In this document: piece after piece, positions 37,201 through 49,427 of the stretch | How positions within the stretch are numbered: the stretch's first letter is position 1 | Layout: every line of letters begins with the position of its first letter | DNA from: Incurvaria masculella | Taxonomy: Eukaryota; Arthropoda; Insecta; Lepidoptera; Incurvariidae | DNA length: 64,000 nt | Reading direction: 5' to 3' | Assembly (NCBI GenBank): GCA_946894095.1 | Contig: OX335647.2 | Span: 10,868,001 to 10,932,000, forward strand | The notes under the pieces: generated by a model | The model's input: the letters and a program-made list of their open reading frames with translations, nothing else | What the model was told of the DNA's origin: nothing | Databases searched by the model: none | Made by a program: the position numbers and the translations under genes

Positions 37201-40200
37201 ACGGAACCCTATTACTAAGCCTCCGCTCTCCGTCCGTCTGTCCGTCTGTCACAGGAATGTATCTCATAAACCGTAGGCAGCTGCAATTTTCACAGAGTGT
37301 GTATTTATTTTGCTGCTATAACGACAAATAGGTAAAATTTAAAAATATAAAAATTATATTATATATATAATATTTGTTAAATCTTGTACGATGTTACGGA
37401 ACCCTTCCTGTGCGAGTCCGACTCGCACTTGACCGGTTTTTCTAGTTCATTGTATAGAACAGCATGTTCATAACATTTTGCGAAAATTTGGATTCATTGA
37501 TCATGGCATTATCATAATCTCCACTTTAGGACATGCAGGGAAAGAAAAGCGGGAGGATCACTTGCATAATGTTGTAGTGCCAGAACCCGCAAATAGACTA
37601 GATAGTAACCTAACCTAACCTAACCTAACATAACCTACCTATCGATCCTATGACTGCAATGTCGGATGTATTTGGGTTCGGCTCGAATCCCATGCAAACT
37701 GTACCCTAACTTAACCCTTTTCCTCATGCAGAAAACCGCAAGATGCTGGTGTATTGGGCTAATATCAAGACGGAAGTTGTGTCTGTTGTGAATCTAATTC
37801 AATGTTATCGAAACAAGAGTTGTATTCCTACTTTGCTGTCGTGTTATACCATTCACAGCGACCTTAATGATGTTAATGTCAGGTTACCTACTTCAATTAA
37901 TAATGATAAACAACAATGGTTTTGAAAATACTGAACAAATAGTGGCGATGGTACCACGCCCAGAGCCCCTGGTCCCAGTCGTCACCTAAATTGGCGTTTA
38001 CGCCAAACTGATCGACCTGCGTTTTAAAATGTATGGAGAAATTGAAGAGCGCGCGCTGGGTGTTAAGCGAACTAACATTTGCTAGTCCCAGTTTGATTTG
38101 ATAGCTTACTCACCGCCGCCGTAAATACGTTGACGTTGCCGTTTACGCATACTTTGCGTTTTCATACAAATCAAAAGTCCGAGTTTGACTTTGAAGTAAA
38201 ACCACAGAATATCTAGTAAAAACTTGCATGGAGTTTGACGTTTTTACGTAACTTCGAAGTTCCGTAAACGCCAATTTAGGTGTGAACTCGGACTGAGCAC
38301 TCTGATGTACATAGTAGGTGGCGTCAGTAAATTGGTTCGCGTGGCTAATGAGGAAGCTGACCGCTCGCCCCCGCGCTGACGCTTCTCAATGTTTCGCGGG
38401 TTCGTGTTGACTCAATAAATAGCAACTGCTGACGATACTTCCGCTGTTGGAGGAATTAACGAGAACGTTGGGCGCGTCCTAATCGTTCACACGACCGACA
38501 GAGGCAAGCCGTGGCCCAAAACTAAAGCTTGGGTTAAATATAAAATATATAGTAACATTTCCGATTACGTTGCTTTCTCTGAAATTCGCAAACGATTCAA
38601 GATAGCGTCCGCTGAATGCTACAATAAGTACATTTATCGCCTTGAAAACGGTATAGCAACTAATATTAAGTGTTTTTGGTCGTACGTGTCGGAACGTCGT
38701 AAGGAGGGCTCTTATCCGGCTACAATGAAGAATGAAAGCGAGACTACAAATAATCCCAATGAAATTTGCAATATGTTCTCCGAATTTTTTAAATCCGTTT
38801 ATGAGCCCTCATCATTGGACCCTGATTCTTGGGTGGAGCCAAACGATACTGCATTCAATAACATTTCTTTGCACTCTTTGCACTTCAGTCCAGACATAAT
38901 ACTTAAAGAACTTAAAAATTTAGACATTAACAAAGGTGCTGGTCCTGACCTTATTGAGCCATTTTTTTTGGTAGCCGTTGCGGATACTATAGCATGCCCT
39001 TTGTTTATTATTTTCAATAAATGCATCTCGGAAGGAGTGTTTCCTGATGTTTGGAAAACAGCTAATATCACACCAGTTTTTAAGAGTGGTTGCAAGAACG
39101 AAGTAAAAAATTATAGACCTATTTCTATATTGTCCGCCTTGTCGAAGCTCTTTGAAAGGTTGGTACATCAAGCTGTATATCCAATACTTCATGACCAAAT
39201 TTTATCACAGCAGCACGGCTTCGTTCAGCGTCGTTCTACAATCACCAATCTAACTATATACTCCAATTTTATATTTCATAGCTTGGACAATGGTGAGCAA
39301 GTTGACTCTATCTATACCGACTTTCAAAAGGCCTTCGACAAGGTGGATCATGAACTTCTTCTAAAAAAAATTGCCTTCAATGGTATTAAAGGAAATCTGT
39401 TAAGATGGTTCTCTTCATACATCTCTAATAGAAAGCAGCGAGTAGTTGTCAATGGTTATTGTTCTGATTTCATCTCAGTATCTTCTGGAGTTCCCCAAGG
39501 ATCAATTTTAGGCCCATTTCTTTTTATCTTATTCATTAATGATGTCATTCATAATTTTCGCTATAGTAAAATTCTCATATATGCTGATGACATGAAAATT
39601 TATGTAAAAATACGTTCTAAAGAAGATTGTGAGGCACTTCAAACTGATTTGGATTCCTTTTATAACTACTGCAATCAGAATAAACTATTTTTAAGTATCT
39701 CGAAATGTAAGGTTATTACTTTTACTAAGAAAAAACAACCACTCTATTTTAATTACCACATTGGAGGTGTTTTGCTAGAACGTGTTGAAGTTATTAGGGA
39801 TCTAGGTGTGTTATTCGATACTAAGCTTCATTTTGACAAACATATCGATAAAATAATTAATAGTGCATATAGAATGATGGGCTTCGTGCTTCGCACGGCG
39901 CGTCAATTTAAAAGAGTCTCAACGTATATCTTACTATATAATTCACTCGTCCGGTCACAACTAGAATACGCAACGTCAGTTTGGAATCCGTTTTATAGTA
40001 AATATTCTCATTCTGTTGAAATGATCCAACGAAAATTTTTAAAGATTTTACATCGTCGCATGTACAGGCGAACCCTTTCGTATGAGTTACACCTAGACCA
40101 ATTCTCACTATCAAGCCTCCACAATAGACGTATATTACTAGACATGTCATTATTTTTTAAAATCGTCAACGGTTTAGTAGATTGTCCTGATTTACTAAAT

Positions 40201-43200
40201 CAAATGGGTCTGCGGACTCCGTCACGCTCGACTAGAAATACTCATCTCTTCCACTTGTATCTATGTCGAACCAACTCAGGTTTCCGTATGCCAGTCTGGC
40301 GTATGTGTAATACATACAATACTCAATTCGATGACTCGGATGTGGACATCTTCTTCATGACGTCTTATCAATTTAAGAAAGCTGTATTGTGTACACTTTC
40401 CGCTTAGAAACAAATGGCCAAATACATATATTTTGTAATATATTTATGTATGAATATACTTTAGTTACTATTAATATACTCATACCTTAAAATAATCTAG
40501 TTCTGTCAATGTTATTTACTTATTTACTTTTCTTTGGTCCTATGTTCCCATACCATACTGTATTATACTATATTTTACTATATTGTATTACATCACATTA
40601 CATTTTTCAGATTGCAATTTATTCGATCGGGATGATTCACTTAGGCATTGCAACGACGATATCGACTGTGGTTTATCGACTGTGGTTTGCTTACTAGCAT
40701 ATAACATCTTTAATATAAAAGTTAATCAATAGCTGTAAGTTTTTCTTATTTTGTTTCTACAAGATACATATACTGCTTCGTCCTACTACTTTTGCAAAAC
40801 TTGTGAAATACGAAGCTGGACTAACATATTTTCTAAGCAATATATTAACACTTATATTAAGTTTTCTATGTTACTCTGTTTGTTTTTCCTGAAATAAATA
40901 AATAAATAAATAAATAAATATAAGCAGGGTATGCTGAGTCGACAAAGTTGATAGTGTGCAGTCGGTAGGGTGGTCTTAGGCAATCAATGAATGTCCGCAA
41001 CTCCTGCATACAGTTGGTAGGTTTCTATTTTTTCTTTAACAAATTGCTTTGTTGCCTTTGTGATGGGGAAATTGCAATTGCACTAAATAGCGCCATGTGA
41101 ACTTCTTACACGTTCTTACGTCTCGTGGGAACACGAGAATATAGTAGTTATCGGACTGACCGGCCTGCGCTAGCGTCAGTGTATGTACGTTGCAGCCTCG
41201 GTAGCCCAATGGTGCGATTCGATAAGCTGGGTGAAGCACCTCTAAGCGCAGTTGTGTTCTGGATGGGTGACCGTTTTCAACCATTGAGGCTGGCCGTGGT
41301 TCGGATTCTATGCAAAACTGTAGGTCCCCTTCTTTGCTTACTATGTGGTAGGGTTAATCCCAGCTATACGGATTCTTCCTTAGTCCCCTGCTTGACACCC
41401 ATACTTTCATCAAATTTATACATTTAGAGTAAAAATATAGAACCAAGCAAATCGATGTCACATTTTAATGAAAATATCTAAAAAGTAAATATATATTTTA
41501 GTACTAAGCAGGTACGTCGCTCATTCCAAGGAATGTGATATGTTTTATTTATGTATTAATGAAATAATTCACAGAGAAGCCGACGTCCATGGTGCTGCTG
41601 AGCGGCAACGGTACGTGGCTGCACGGCATGGCGGGGCCCTACCGCGAGGGGGACCAGCCTGTGCTCATCTGCGTCGTCATTGACGGTCAGACTTCTACAT
41701 AACTACCCCGGCTCGCCAGAGATGGAAAAGAAAGCAATCAAGCACCGTGATTGCCTGTCTTGCAAGATGGGGTGCGGGTTCAATCAAACCCAATCATGCA
41801 GATTGGGACGTTTTCACTTGTCACGTCACTTGAAAGAACATGGTAGAACCGGCTTTACGTGGGGGTGTACTGATGCATATTCATATTCTGAGCTTCTGTA
41901 ATTTAGGGCTAATCTTTCAATCGTCAGATAGTACTTAGCGGACTGATAGCACAAATTTACGTTAGGCAAATGACGTATAGGCATTACCGGAGAATTATAT
42001 CTTCTATGCCAATTTTCTGCCTGTAATTTTGCTAATAATATTATGGACTTAATGTAACGGATTGATAAACAGAGGCGCAAATAGATCCTTCGAATTGTTA
42101 TCTGACTGTTTATCAGACCATTGAAAAATAAGAATCTTCACTCAGACAAAATATTGGTCCCAGTTAGACGAGAAAAACTGAAACGTCCGCAATTTGCCCA
42201 CTGTAAGATTTTCAGAGCTCCCAACGCTCAACTCCGCAAATGCATAAGTTATGAGTAGGATAGTTGATAAAACTTTAAATTATGAAGCTGCGACTAAATT
42301 GTATGGTGGTAGCACGATTGCATGGAGCCGCTGTGATTCGAGAGCTCCTAAACGAAGGTGGATGCGCGCGCAGGCAACCCGCCGCCCAACGTGACGTGGT
42401 GGCGCGGCGCGGAGCTGGTGGACGCGACGTGGACGGAGTTCTCGCTGCAGCGCGTGCGCAACGAGATGCGCGTCGGGCCGCTGCAGCGCCGCCACCACGG
42501 CCGCCGCTACACGTGCCGCGCGGACAACAGCCGCCTGTTCGCGCCGCTCGAGACCGACGTCACCATCGACATGATCCGTATGTTCGCTCCTCCGATCGTT
42601 TCATTACCAATTCTCGGAGACGAAATAACAGAATATTTACACACACGCCGTCATTGTGAACTTTTGTTCCCCTTAGCATAGCGCCCAACTTGTAATTCAA
42701 GGAGCATAGATCTTCAAGGTCTCGTCTAAGGTCATTTGATACAAGGGATGTCGTCCTCAGTACAGTCAAAGGGCGACGATTGCATCAACTGAATTGTATT
42801 TCAATGTATCTTAGCTTACTTTTCACGAAGTGCTGATTTATTTTAATCCATTCCTAGTCCGAGAACCCACTAAATGAATTATTATATTTCGGGTATCTCC
42901 TCAGCCTATCGCTAAAAATCCCTTAATATGTGGCGATTAAGCTAATAATCAGTAGGTCAAAAGGCCTTTAGATTAATAATTCTCTCTATATGCTGGTGTA
43001 TGATAATTTGTAATTAAATATTTCTCTACAAACCAGGCTTGTTGCAATTTAATGCGTGAAATTTAAATACTTTGACTTTACGTGAAGCTTTACGCGATCG
43101 CAGACAGATCCTGGGCACAAAGTTGGCAGCCATCTTTTACTTTCAAGAGCACAGATCTCTCAGAGTCACGTTTGGGTTCAGTCGATGAAAGGGATGTCGT

Positions 43201-46200
43201 CCGCAGTGCAGCCGAAGAGCGTGAAGCTGTACGCGAGCGCGGAGCCGGCGCGCGCGGGACCCTTCCAGCTGCAGTGCCAGATCCTGGGCGCGCACCCGGC
43301 GCCCAAATTCCTGTGGCTGCAGGATGGCTCGCAGCTGGACGTCCTCCAAGATCTTGCGGTGAGTACACTTACTTTTTTTATTATTATAGTAAGGCTGTTG
43401 TTAAAAACTGCAACCGCTAAACGGTACACCACCCAAATATAAAGTAGCAGTTTAAATAATGCGTTCTAATTAGTTCAATTATTGAACCCGATGTAGGGTC
43501 GATGAGGGTAATCTCGTTGACTCCAACATCGCCTAAGGCACACATGTCTCTCTTGCTCAGGAGGACCCGAGCGGACGCGGCCACCTCAGCACAGTCACCT
43601 TGCTCCTGACGGCGGAGCATCACGGCAAGAACATCACGTGCTGCGCCGACCCGCGCTCTCACCACATCGACCGCATGTGCTCCATGCCGCTTACTCTTAG
43701 CGTCTACTGTAAGTTCTTAGGTTTACACCCATCCAGTACATAAACTTTTTGTGTTCTGTTTTGCCTCTATTCCTTCCTTTTCGATTTGTGTAATAACGTC
43801 CTGGAAAACCGTAAGTTTGCAAATGAATATGTACTAGAAATCTTTCAATATTTGTTTTAGTTTTGTTAATTGTTGAACGACTCCTCTTGGGCGATTTGTT
43901 GAGCCAAAGACGTATGAAGCTTTGTTTGGGCGTCTGTTTTCTGAAAGGTTTGGGGGCCTTCAGAATTATATTTCAGGGTCGACAGCATGTCAGCTTAAGG
44001 TCTGTATTGTGTGTACGACAGACACCCCGGCGGTGGTGGTGACGTTGGATGGGGTAGCGACGAATGAGACGGCGTTGCTTCTGGGCTCCAACCTTACCCT
44101 CGTCTGCAACATCACTGCCAACCCGGGCATCTTCAACTTCCGCTGGTACTTCAACGTACGTTCACCTGCCTGCTTCCTGCCTGCAAACGCTACATTGTAG
44201 AATTAATTTTTCGTTCGTGGAAATAAGGAATATTAGGTCATTTAAAAAAATCGAATAATAGGTCATCGTTGCAACTGCAGCGTAGTTACTGACATATATC
44301 TAGAGAAACACCGAGTGTGACTGCTGTAAACAATAATAGTTACACACCTACATTGTTTATTGTTATGTCTGCGTTCAGGAATATTCACAGACTCCAAACT
44401 TCGGCGCTTTATCTGAACCTCCAGTTCAATCTAGCCGTGCAATCTAAGAAAGCCTATGCCGTATATTTTTAAAGACTTTTCTCCATAGGCTTAAAAAATA
44501 CGCAATACTCTTGCGCGTTAGAAGTGAAAGTTCTTAGGTTCTAGCAGAGATTTTCTCAATCTTTTCTTTCTATTGGGAATGGAAGAGGATACCACACCTA
44601 CTGTCATGATGTTAGCCCAACACACTGCATCCCAGAAGCTTAGGTGATTTGCTAGGACCATCCTTATATCCTTATATGAACATAGATATATTGAACTGGA
44701 CTGAAAACACAAAAAAAAATCATGTTCGCATTAGTCATATTATTTTTCAATGCGATGGAACCAACCCAAGTGGTAGCACAGTTTACATAGATTCCGATCG
44801 CACTTAGAGAAATAAAGACAGTGGTGCATGAGAGCCGCTTAAAGGAACTCTAAAATAAAACAAATCTGTGCATGACTCTGACAGGATGAGGTGATAAGGT
44901 CGAGCGGCGAGGAGGAGGGTGCCGGAGGTGGAGGCGGGGTGGAGGGTGCGGGTGGCGGAGGCGGGGGTCAGGTGGAGGGTGCGGAAGGCGGCGGTGGAGA
45001 CAAGCTGGAGAGCGCGTGCCCGGTGCTGACGCTGCTCGATGCGACGAGCGCGATGGCGGGCGTGTACCGCTGCAGCGCCACCAATCGGGAGGGGCTCGGC
45101 GTCAGCCAGGACCTGCACTTACAAGTACACTGTCAGTACAAACATTTGTTCTTTTGTGCAACCGAACAACGATGACTAACATCATCATTAGTGCCGTGAT
45201 TTAGGATGTGGTCTTACTGTATACACTGATATGATGTTACGCCAGGACTTTTAATTTATATTAGCAGGTACAATTTTCATTGCCATTTCAAATAGTTATC
45301 ATTCCAACTCAGACGGGCCTAACCCTACCACTTCGGTAACCTGGAACATTTTATTAAATCCTGGCAGTCTATTGTCTAAAGTAAAGGTTTGGCACACTGA
45401 GAACTACATACAGAGCAGTGCTATTTCGAGTTGCCCCTGACCCCCTGGAAGAAGCGATACACACGTGAAGAGTCCTCTATTACGAGTTTACGAGCATACA
45501 AGCGCATCTCTATCACTAAATCGCATCGAAAACCTATTTCGCTAGCTTACATCATTGAAAAGATCATTTGATGTATCGATGCACTTAATCGTCTGTCCAT
45601 GGATTTTTATATTTGTGTAGAAACATATGTTCGACACGTTTATATTATTTCATATTGAATGTGTTGGAAATATGTTTCTACACAAATATAATACCTAATA
45701 GGCCTACAGCTTAGATTCCCATGTTCGCCCTTTACGCACACGCCATTCCGTAGACTCCCCGCACTGCGTGACGAGCGAGGTGGTGGAATACGGGCTGGGC
45801 GGCCTGCGCTCTGTGAACATGACGTGCAACGTAAGCGCGCAGCCTCCGCCGGACACCTACCGCTGGCTGTTCGTGAACGTGACGCTCAACGCGAGCGACA
45901 CGGACTCGCCGCCGCTGGCGCCCGGCTGCCGCGAGATCGATGTCACCACGGACAACGTGCTGGAGTACCAGCTCGATGAGTTCGGCTTCGGTGAGAACGA
46001 GCACCTTCTTATGCAACGACATCTACTTTGAAGCGTTGTAATAAGGTTTATTCTCAACCATCACAGTCAGAATGCCTTACGCATAGGATACATTTGAGGA
46101 ACCGCGCTACATCATTGACTGATGACATTGACTAATTTTCGGGATAGTTCAGCGATAGAGCAGTGGGCATGTAATCCAAAGGTCGCAGGTTTCTTATCCT

Positions 46201-49200
46201 GCTTCCGATGTATGTTCAAACCAAAAACTTTTTCTGATTATTTTCAATATCTGATTACAATGCTTTTGCTGATTACTCTGCTCCTTCTGATTCTGTGACT
46301 TCAAATTTGCTAAAATTCTCTGCACCCTTCATCAAGTTTTTAGCTATAAACAAAAGCTACTTGCTAGCTTGATTTATTAGATTGTCTGTGTATTCCAGAG
46401 ATTTGTTAAAGTATACATAAAACATTTTAGTTGAATGATGATGCTTACTTGCCTAGCTCTTCTAATGGATTTTTTGGCTTCCAGACAGACATTCCATTGA
46501 TTGCTCATGTGACAGTGTTTTAATAATATTATCGATAAAGAGAATGATACTGATACTAAAAGGACTCATTTTTGTCTGTACCAAATTGCGCTTTTGTGGT
46601 ATCCGCAGACAGTCCAGATCACACTTGTCCGTTTCTTTAAATAGTTCTTAATCATAATTAAATATTGAATAAGTGGAAACATAGTTTGTTATTCCTCACC
46701 AATAAAGAAGACGATTATCAAGTCATATCGCAATTTTTTAGGGAATCGTTGTTGAAAACTGAGAGCAAAAAAAGGAATGAGGAACCGCTATTAGTTGATG
46801 TTCGCCGGCGACAGGCACCGTACTCTGCTGGGGCCAGAACGACGTGAGCAACGCCACGTCGCAGGCGACGGAAGACGCGTGCTACTTCAGCGTGACGGAG
46901 CTGAGTGCGCCGCTGCCGCCCGCCGCCTGCTCTGCCGCGCGGCACCCTAACGGGGACCTCGCTGTCTCCTGCGTGAAGGGACACGACGGCGGTCTGCCGC
47001 AGGTTATTGCTCATTTACCTTAATTACATAACCCCCCCCCCCCCCCCATAAACAATTGTCCTTCCTTATAATTTGAATTACTTGAAATACTCAGAGAAAA
47101 TATCTTTCACAATCACCGACACAGAAATTATCGCAAATCTCGCCATTGGGCAATAAAATTGTACTAGAGGATGTCGTTTATAAATAATTCTCCTCTTGAA
47201 ACAAAAAAGTTTGCCGCAACACCCACAATGCAGCTATGGAAATTTCATGCACTATCATATTGATTTGTTTTGATATTTTGGCACATACTACCGTGACCCA
47301 CCTCCTTGTCATATACCCCTGCGACACGGATAAGTTGAATTGTAATAAAACCCATTAGACCAACCAGTGTGTACCGAGGAGGCCAAAATGTTGTCACATT
47401 CTCAGAGAAATCTGCCTGGATTGTCCGCAACATTAGCTCCTCCGTCGAGGCCTTCTAACGATACATGGGTGTGTGTCGGCAGAAGTTCACGCTGACGCTG
47501 GTGTCGGAGGCGGGCGAGGAGCCGTTGGTGAGCGTGAGCGCTCGCGAGCCGCTGCTGAGGGCTCGCGAGCCGGACGGCGACTACGCCATCTCTATAGTCG
47601 CACACAACGACAAGGGCAGCAGCGAGCCTGTCATCATCACGCGCAGTGACGTCACTGACATGCCTGAACATGGTATGGCCATGTCAATAATAGAATTGAA
47701 GGCATTAGGCAGGGAATTATTGTGATTATTGGCTGGAAGAATGAAAGAGCTAGATTTATCGAATTATTGAAAGAGTCTAAACACCACTCACTCTAGCACT
47801 CGGGCAGTACCTACTGGATGTGCATGCTAAGAGATATGCCATAGGGTATAAGGTTTTTAGCCTGCCTCCAATGGGCACGGTAAACCGTCACATTACCTCA
47901 ATTTAGTTAGTTGTTAAAAATTTATTGAACCATTAATACAAAAATACCCCACGAAGTGAAGAATCCACACAGAAGCTCAGCTTTACAGATAGTTATATCT
48001 GCCTATGGTACTGTATTTTCTATTATCTACAGTTAACAACTAAAATACTACTATACGATTTTAAGTTTACACCGTCGCTGCACATAATGTCTGTTAATAC
48101 TTGCGGTTATCCAGTGTGGAGAATCGGTTTTCGCCGACATGTTTCCGTCGCGCTGTTTCACGTTGCTCCAGGACAGCCACCGTCCAGCGCAGACCGATTC
48201 TCCACACCGGACAACCGTAAGTGTTAACAGTAGGTTATGGGGCTCTGGGTTCTACAATGATGTAGCGGTGGCTCGTGCGCGGTGGCAGGTGCGGGCGGGA
48301 GCGGCGCGGGCGCGGGCGGCGTGGTGGACGCGGGCGCGGTGGGCACGCTGCTGCTGGCGCTGGGCGGCGGCGTGGGCGTGGTGGTGCTGCTGGCGTGCGC
48401 GCTGGTGATGGGCGCGCGCGAGTGCAGCTCGGACGCGGGCAGCGACGCGCCGCGCGCGCGCTCGCTGCGACCCCTCCGCAGCAAGAACTCCTGCCCGTAC
48501 GCGACTGACGGTCAGTTCAACACATCTTTGACAGCGGATGGTTGAAATAGTTTGCCAAAGCATCCCGTGTATAGTCTTGCCATATGTTTGATCAGGTAGC
48601 ATTACTTGTAGCGGGCTGTTTGAATATTATGTGGGTCTCAATTTGATATGGCCTGGGTGGGCTGTCTATTTAAAAATATTAGTAACAGTCCCACCCAGGC
48701 CAAATATAAAATATTAGTTGGTCAACAAAGCAACAAAACACTGCGGCCCACTAGCCTCGATACATGCTTTATAGATTCTCAAAAACCCAGATCATCGTCT
48801 GAATAGTTATACAATGTTTTGTCCTTTGTATTGACATGTAGTTTCGAATTCGAGAGAAAGGGACAAATATAACTATTCAGACGATGATCTGGGTTTATTA
48901 GTAACAGAGTTATTGTGAATTTGTGTTACAAAGTTGAAATTAGAAACAAGTATTAGAGAAGACCACTTTTTATAATAGATAGGGTTATTCAATTCACAAC
49001 ACTAATGTTATGTGGACGGGGTGTACATAGAGACGAAAAACACCAAATGTTAACAATTTTCAGTTAATTTAAATGTAACAGAAAACAAAAGAAAGATTGC
49101 AATTGCAAAAAATGCGCCAAAGCTACAGTTTCGGAATTGAACTCACCCTCTTTAAATTACTTAACTTCGCATAATGAGTATGGGTGTAATTCCAGAATCG

Positions 49201-49386
49201 AACTGCGACACGTGCCAGGAGAGCGAGGGCGAGAGTGAGTGCAGCTTCCGCCGCTCCGACTCCTTCCACCGCGCCGTCTCGCGGCGGTCGTCGCGCGGCG
49301 CCGCGGACGCGTGCGTCGCCGGCCCGCCGCCGCGCCGCCCCGCCTGCCGCGTGCACTCGCTGCAGAACATCTGCGGCGCGCTCGGA

Positions 49387-49427
<41 letters not shown>

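Larger units (their letters stand above)
36949..41574 (+). other. Sidestep intron 3 (4.6 kb)
   Basis: Transposon-filled: GGGTCGCC MITE, AGGGTTCC repeat, CCTAA run, CACCTAAATTGG MITE, LINE and 5S-headed SINE. A short end-piece of the foldback family is at about 41505-41545. Confidence 0.7.

Noticed and set aside
38799..39198. Minus-strand frames inside the LINE
   Set aside because: Shadows of the reverse transcriptase frame, which has all catalytic motifs on the plus strand.
48224..48602. Antisense Ala/Arg-rich open frames opposite the Sidestep membrane exon
   Set aside because: Produced by the high GC of the sense exon; no splice support or family match.
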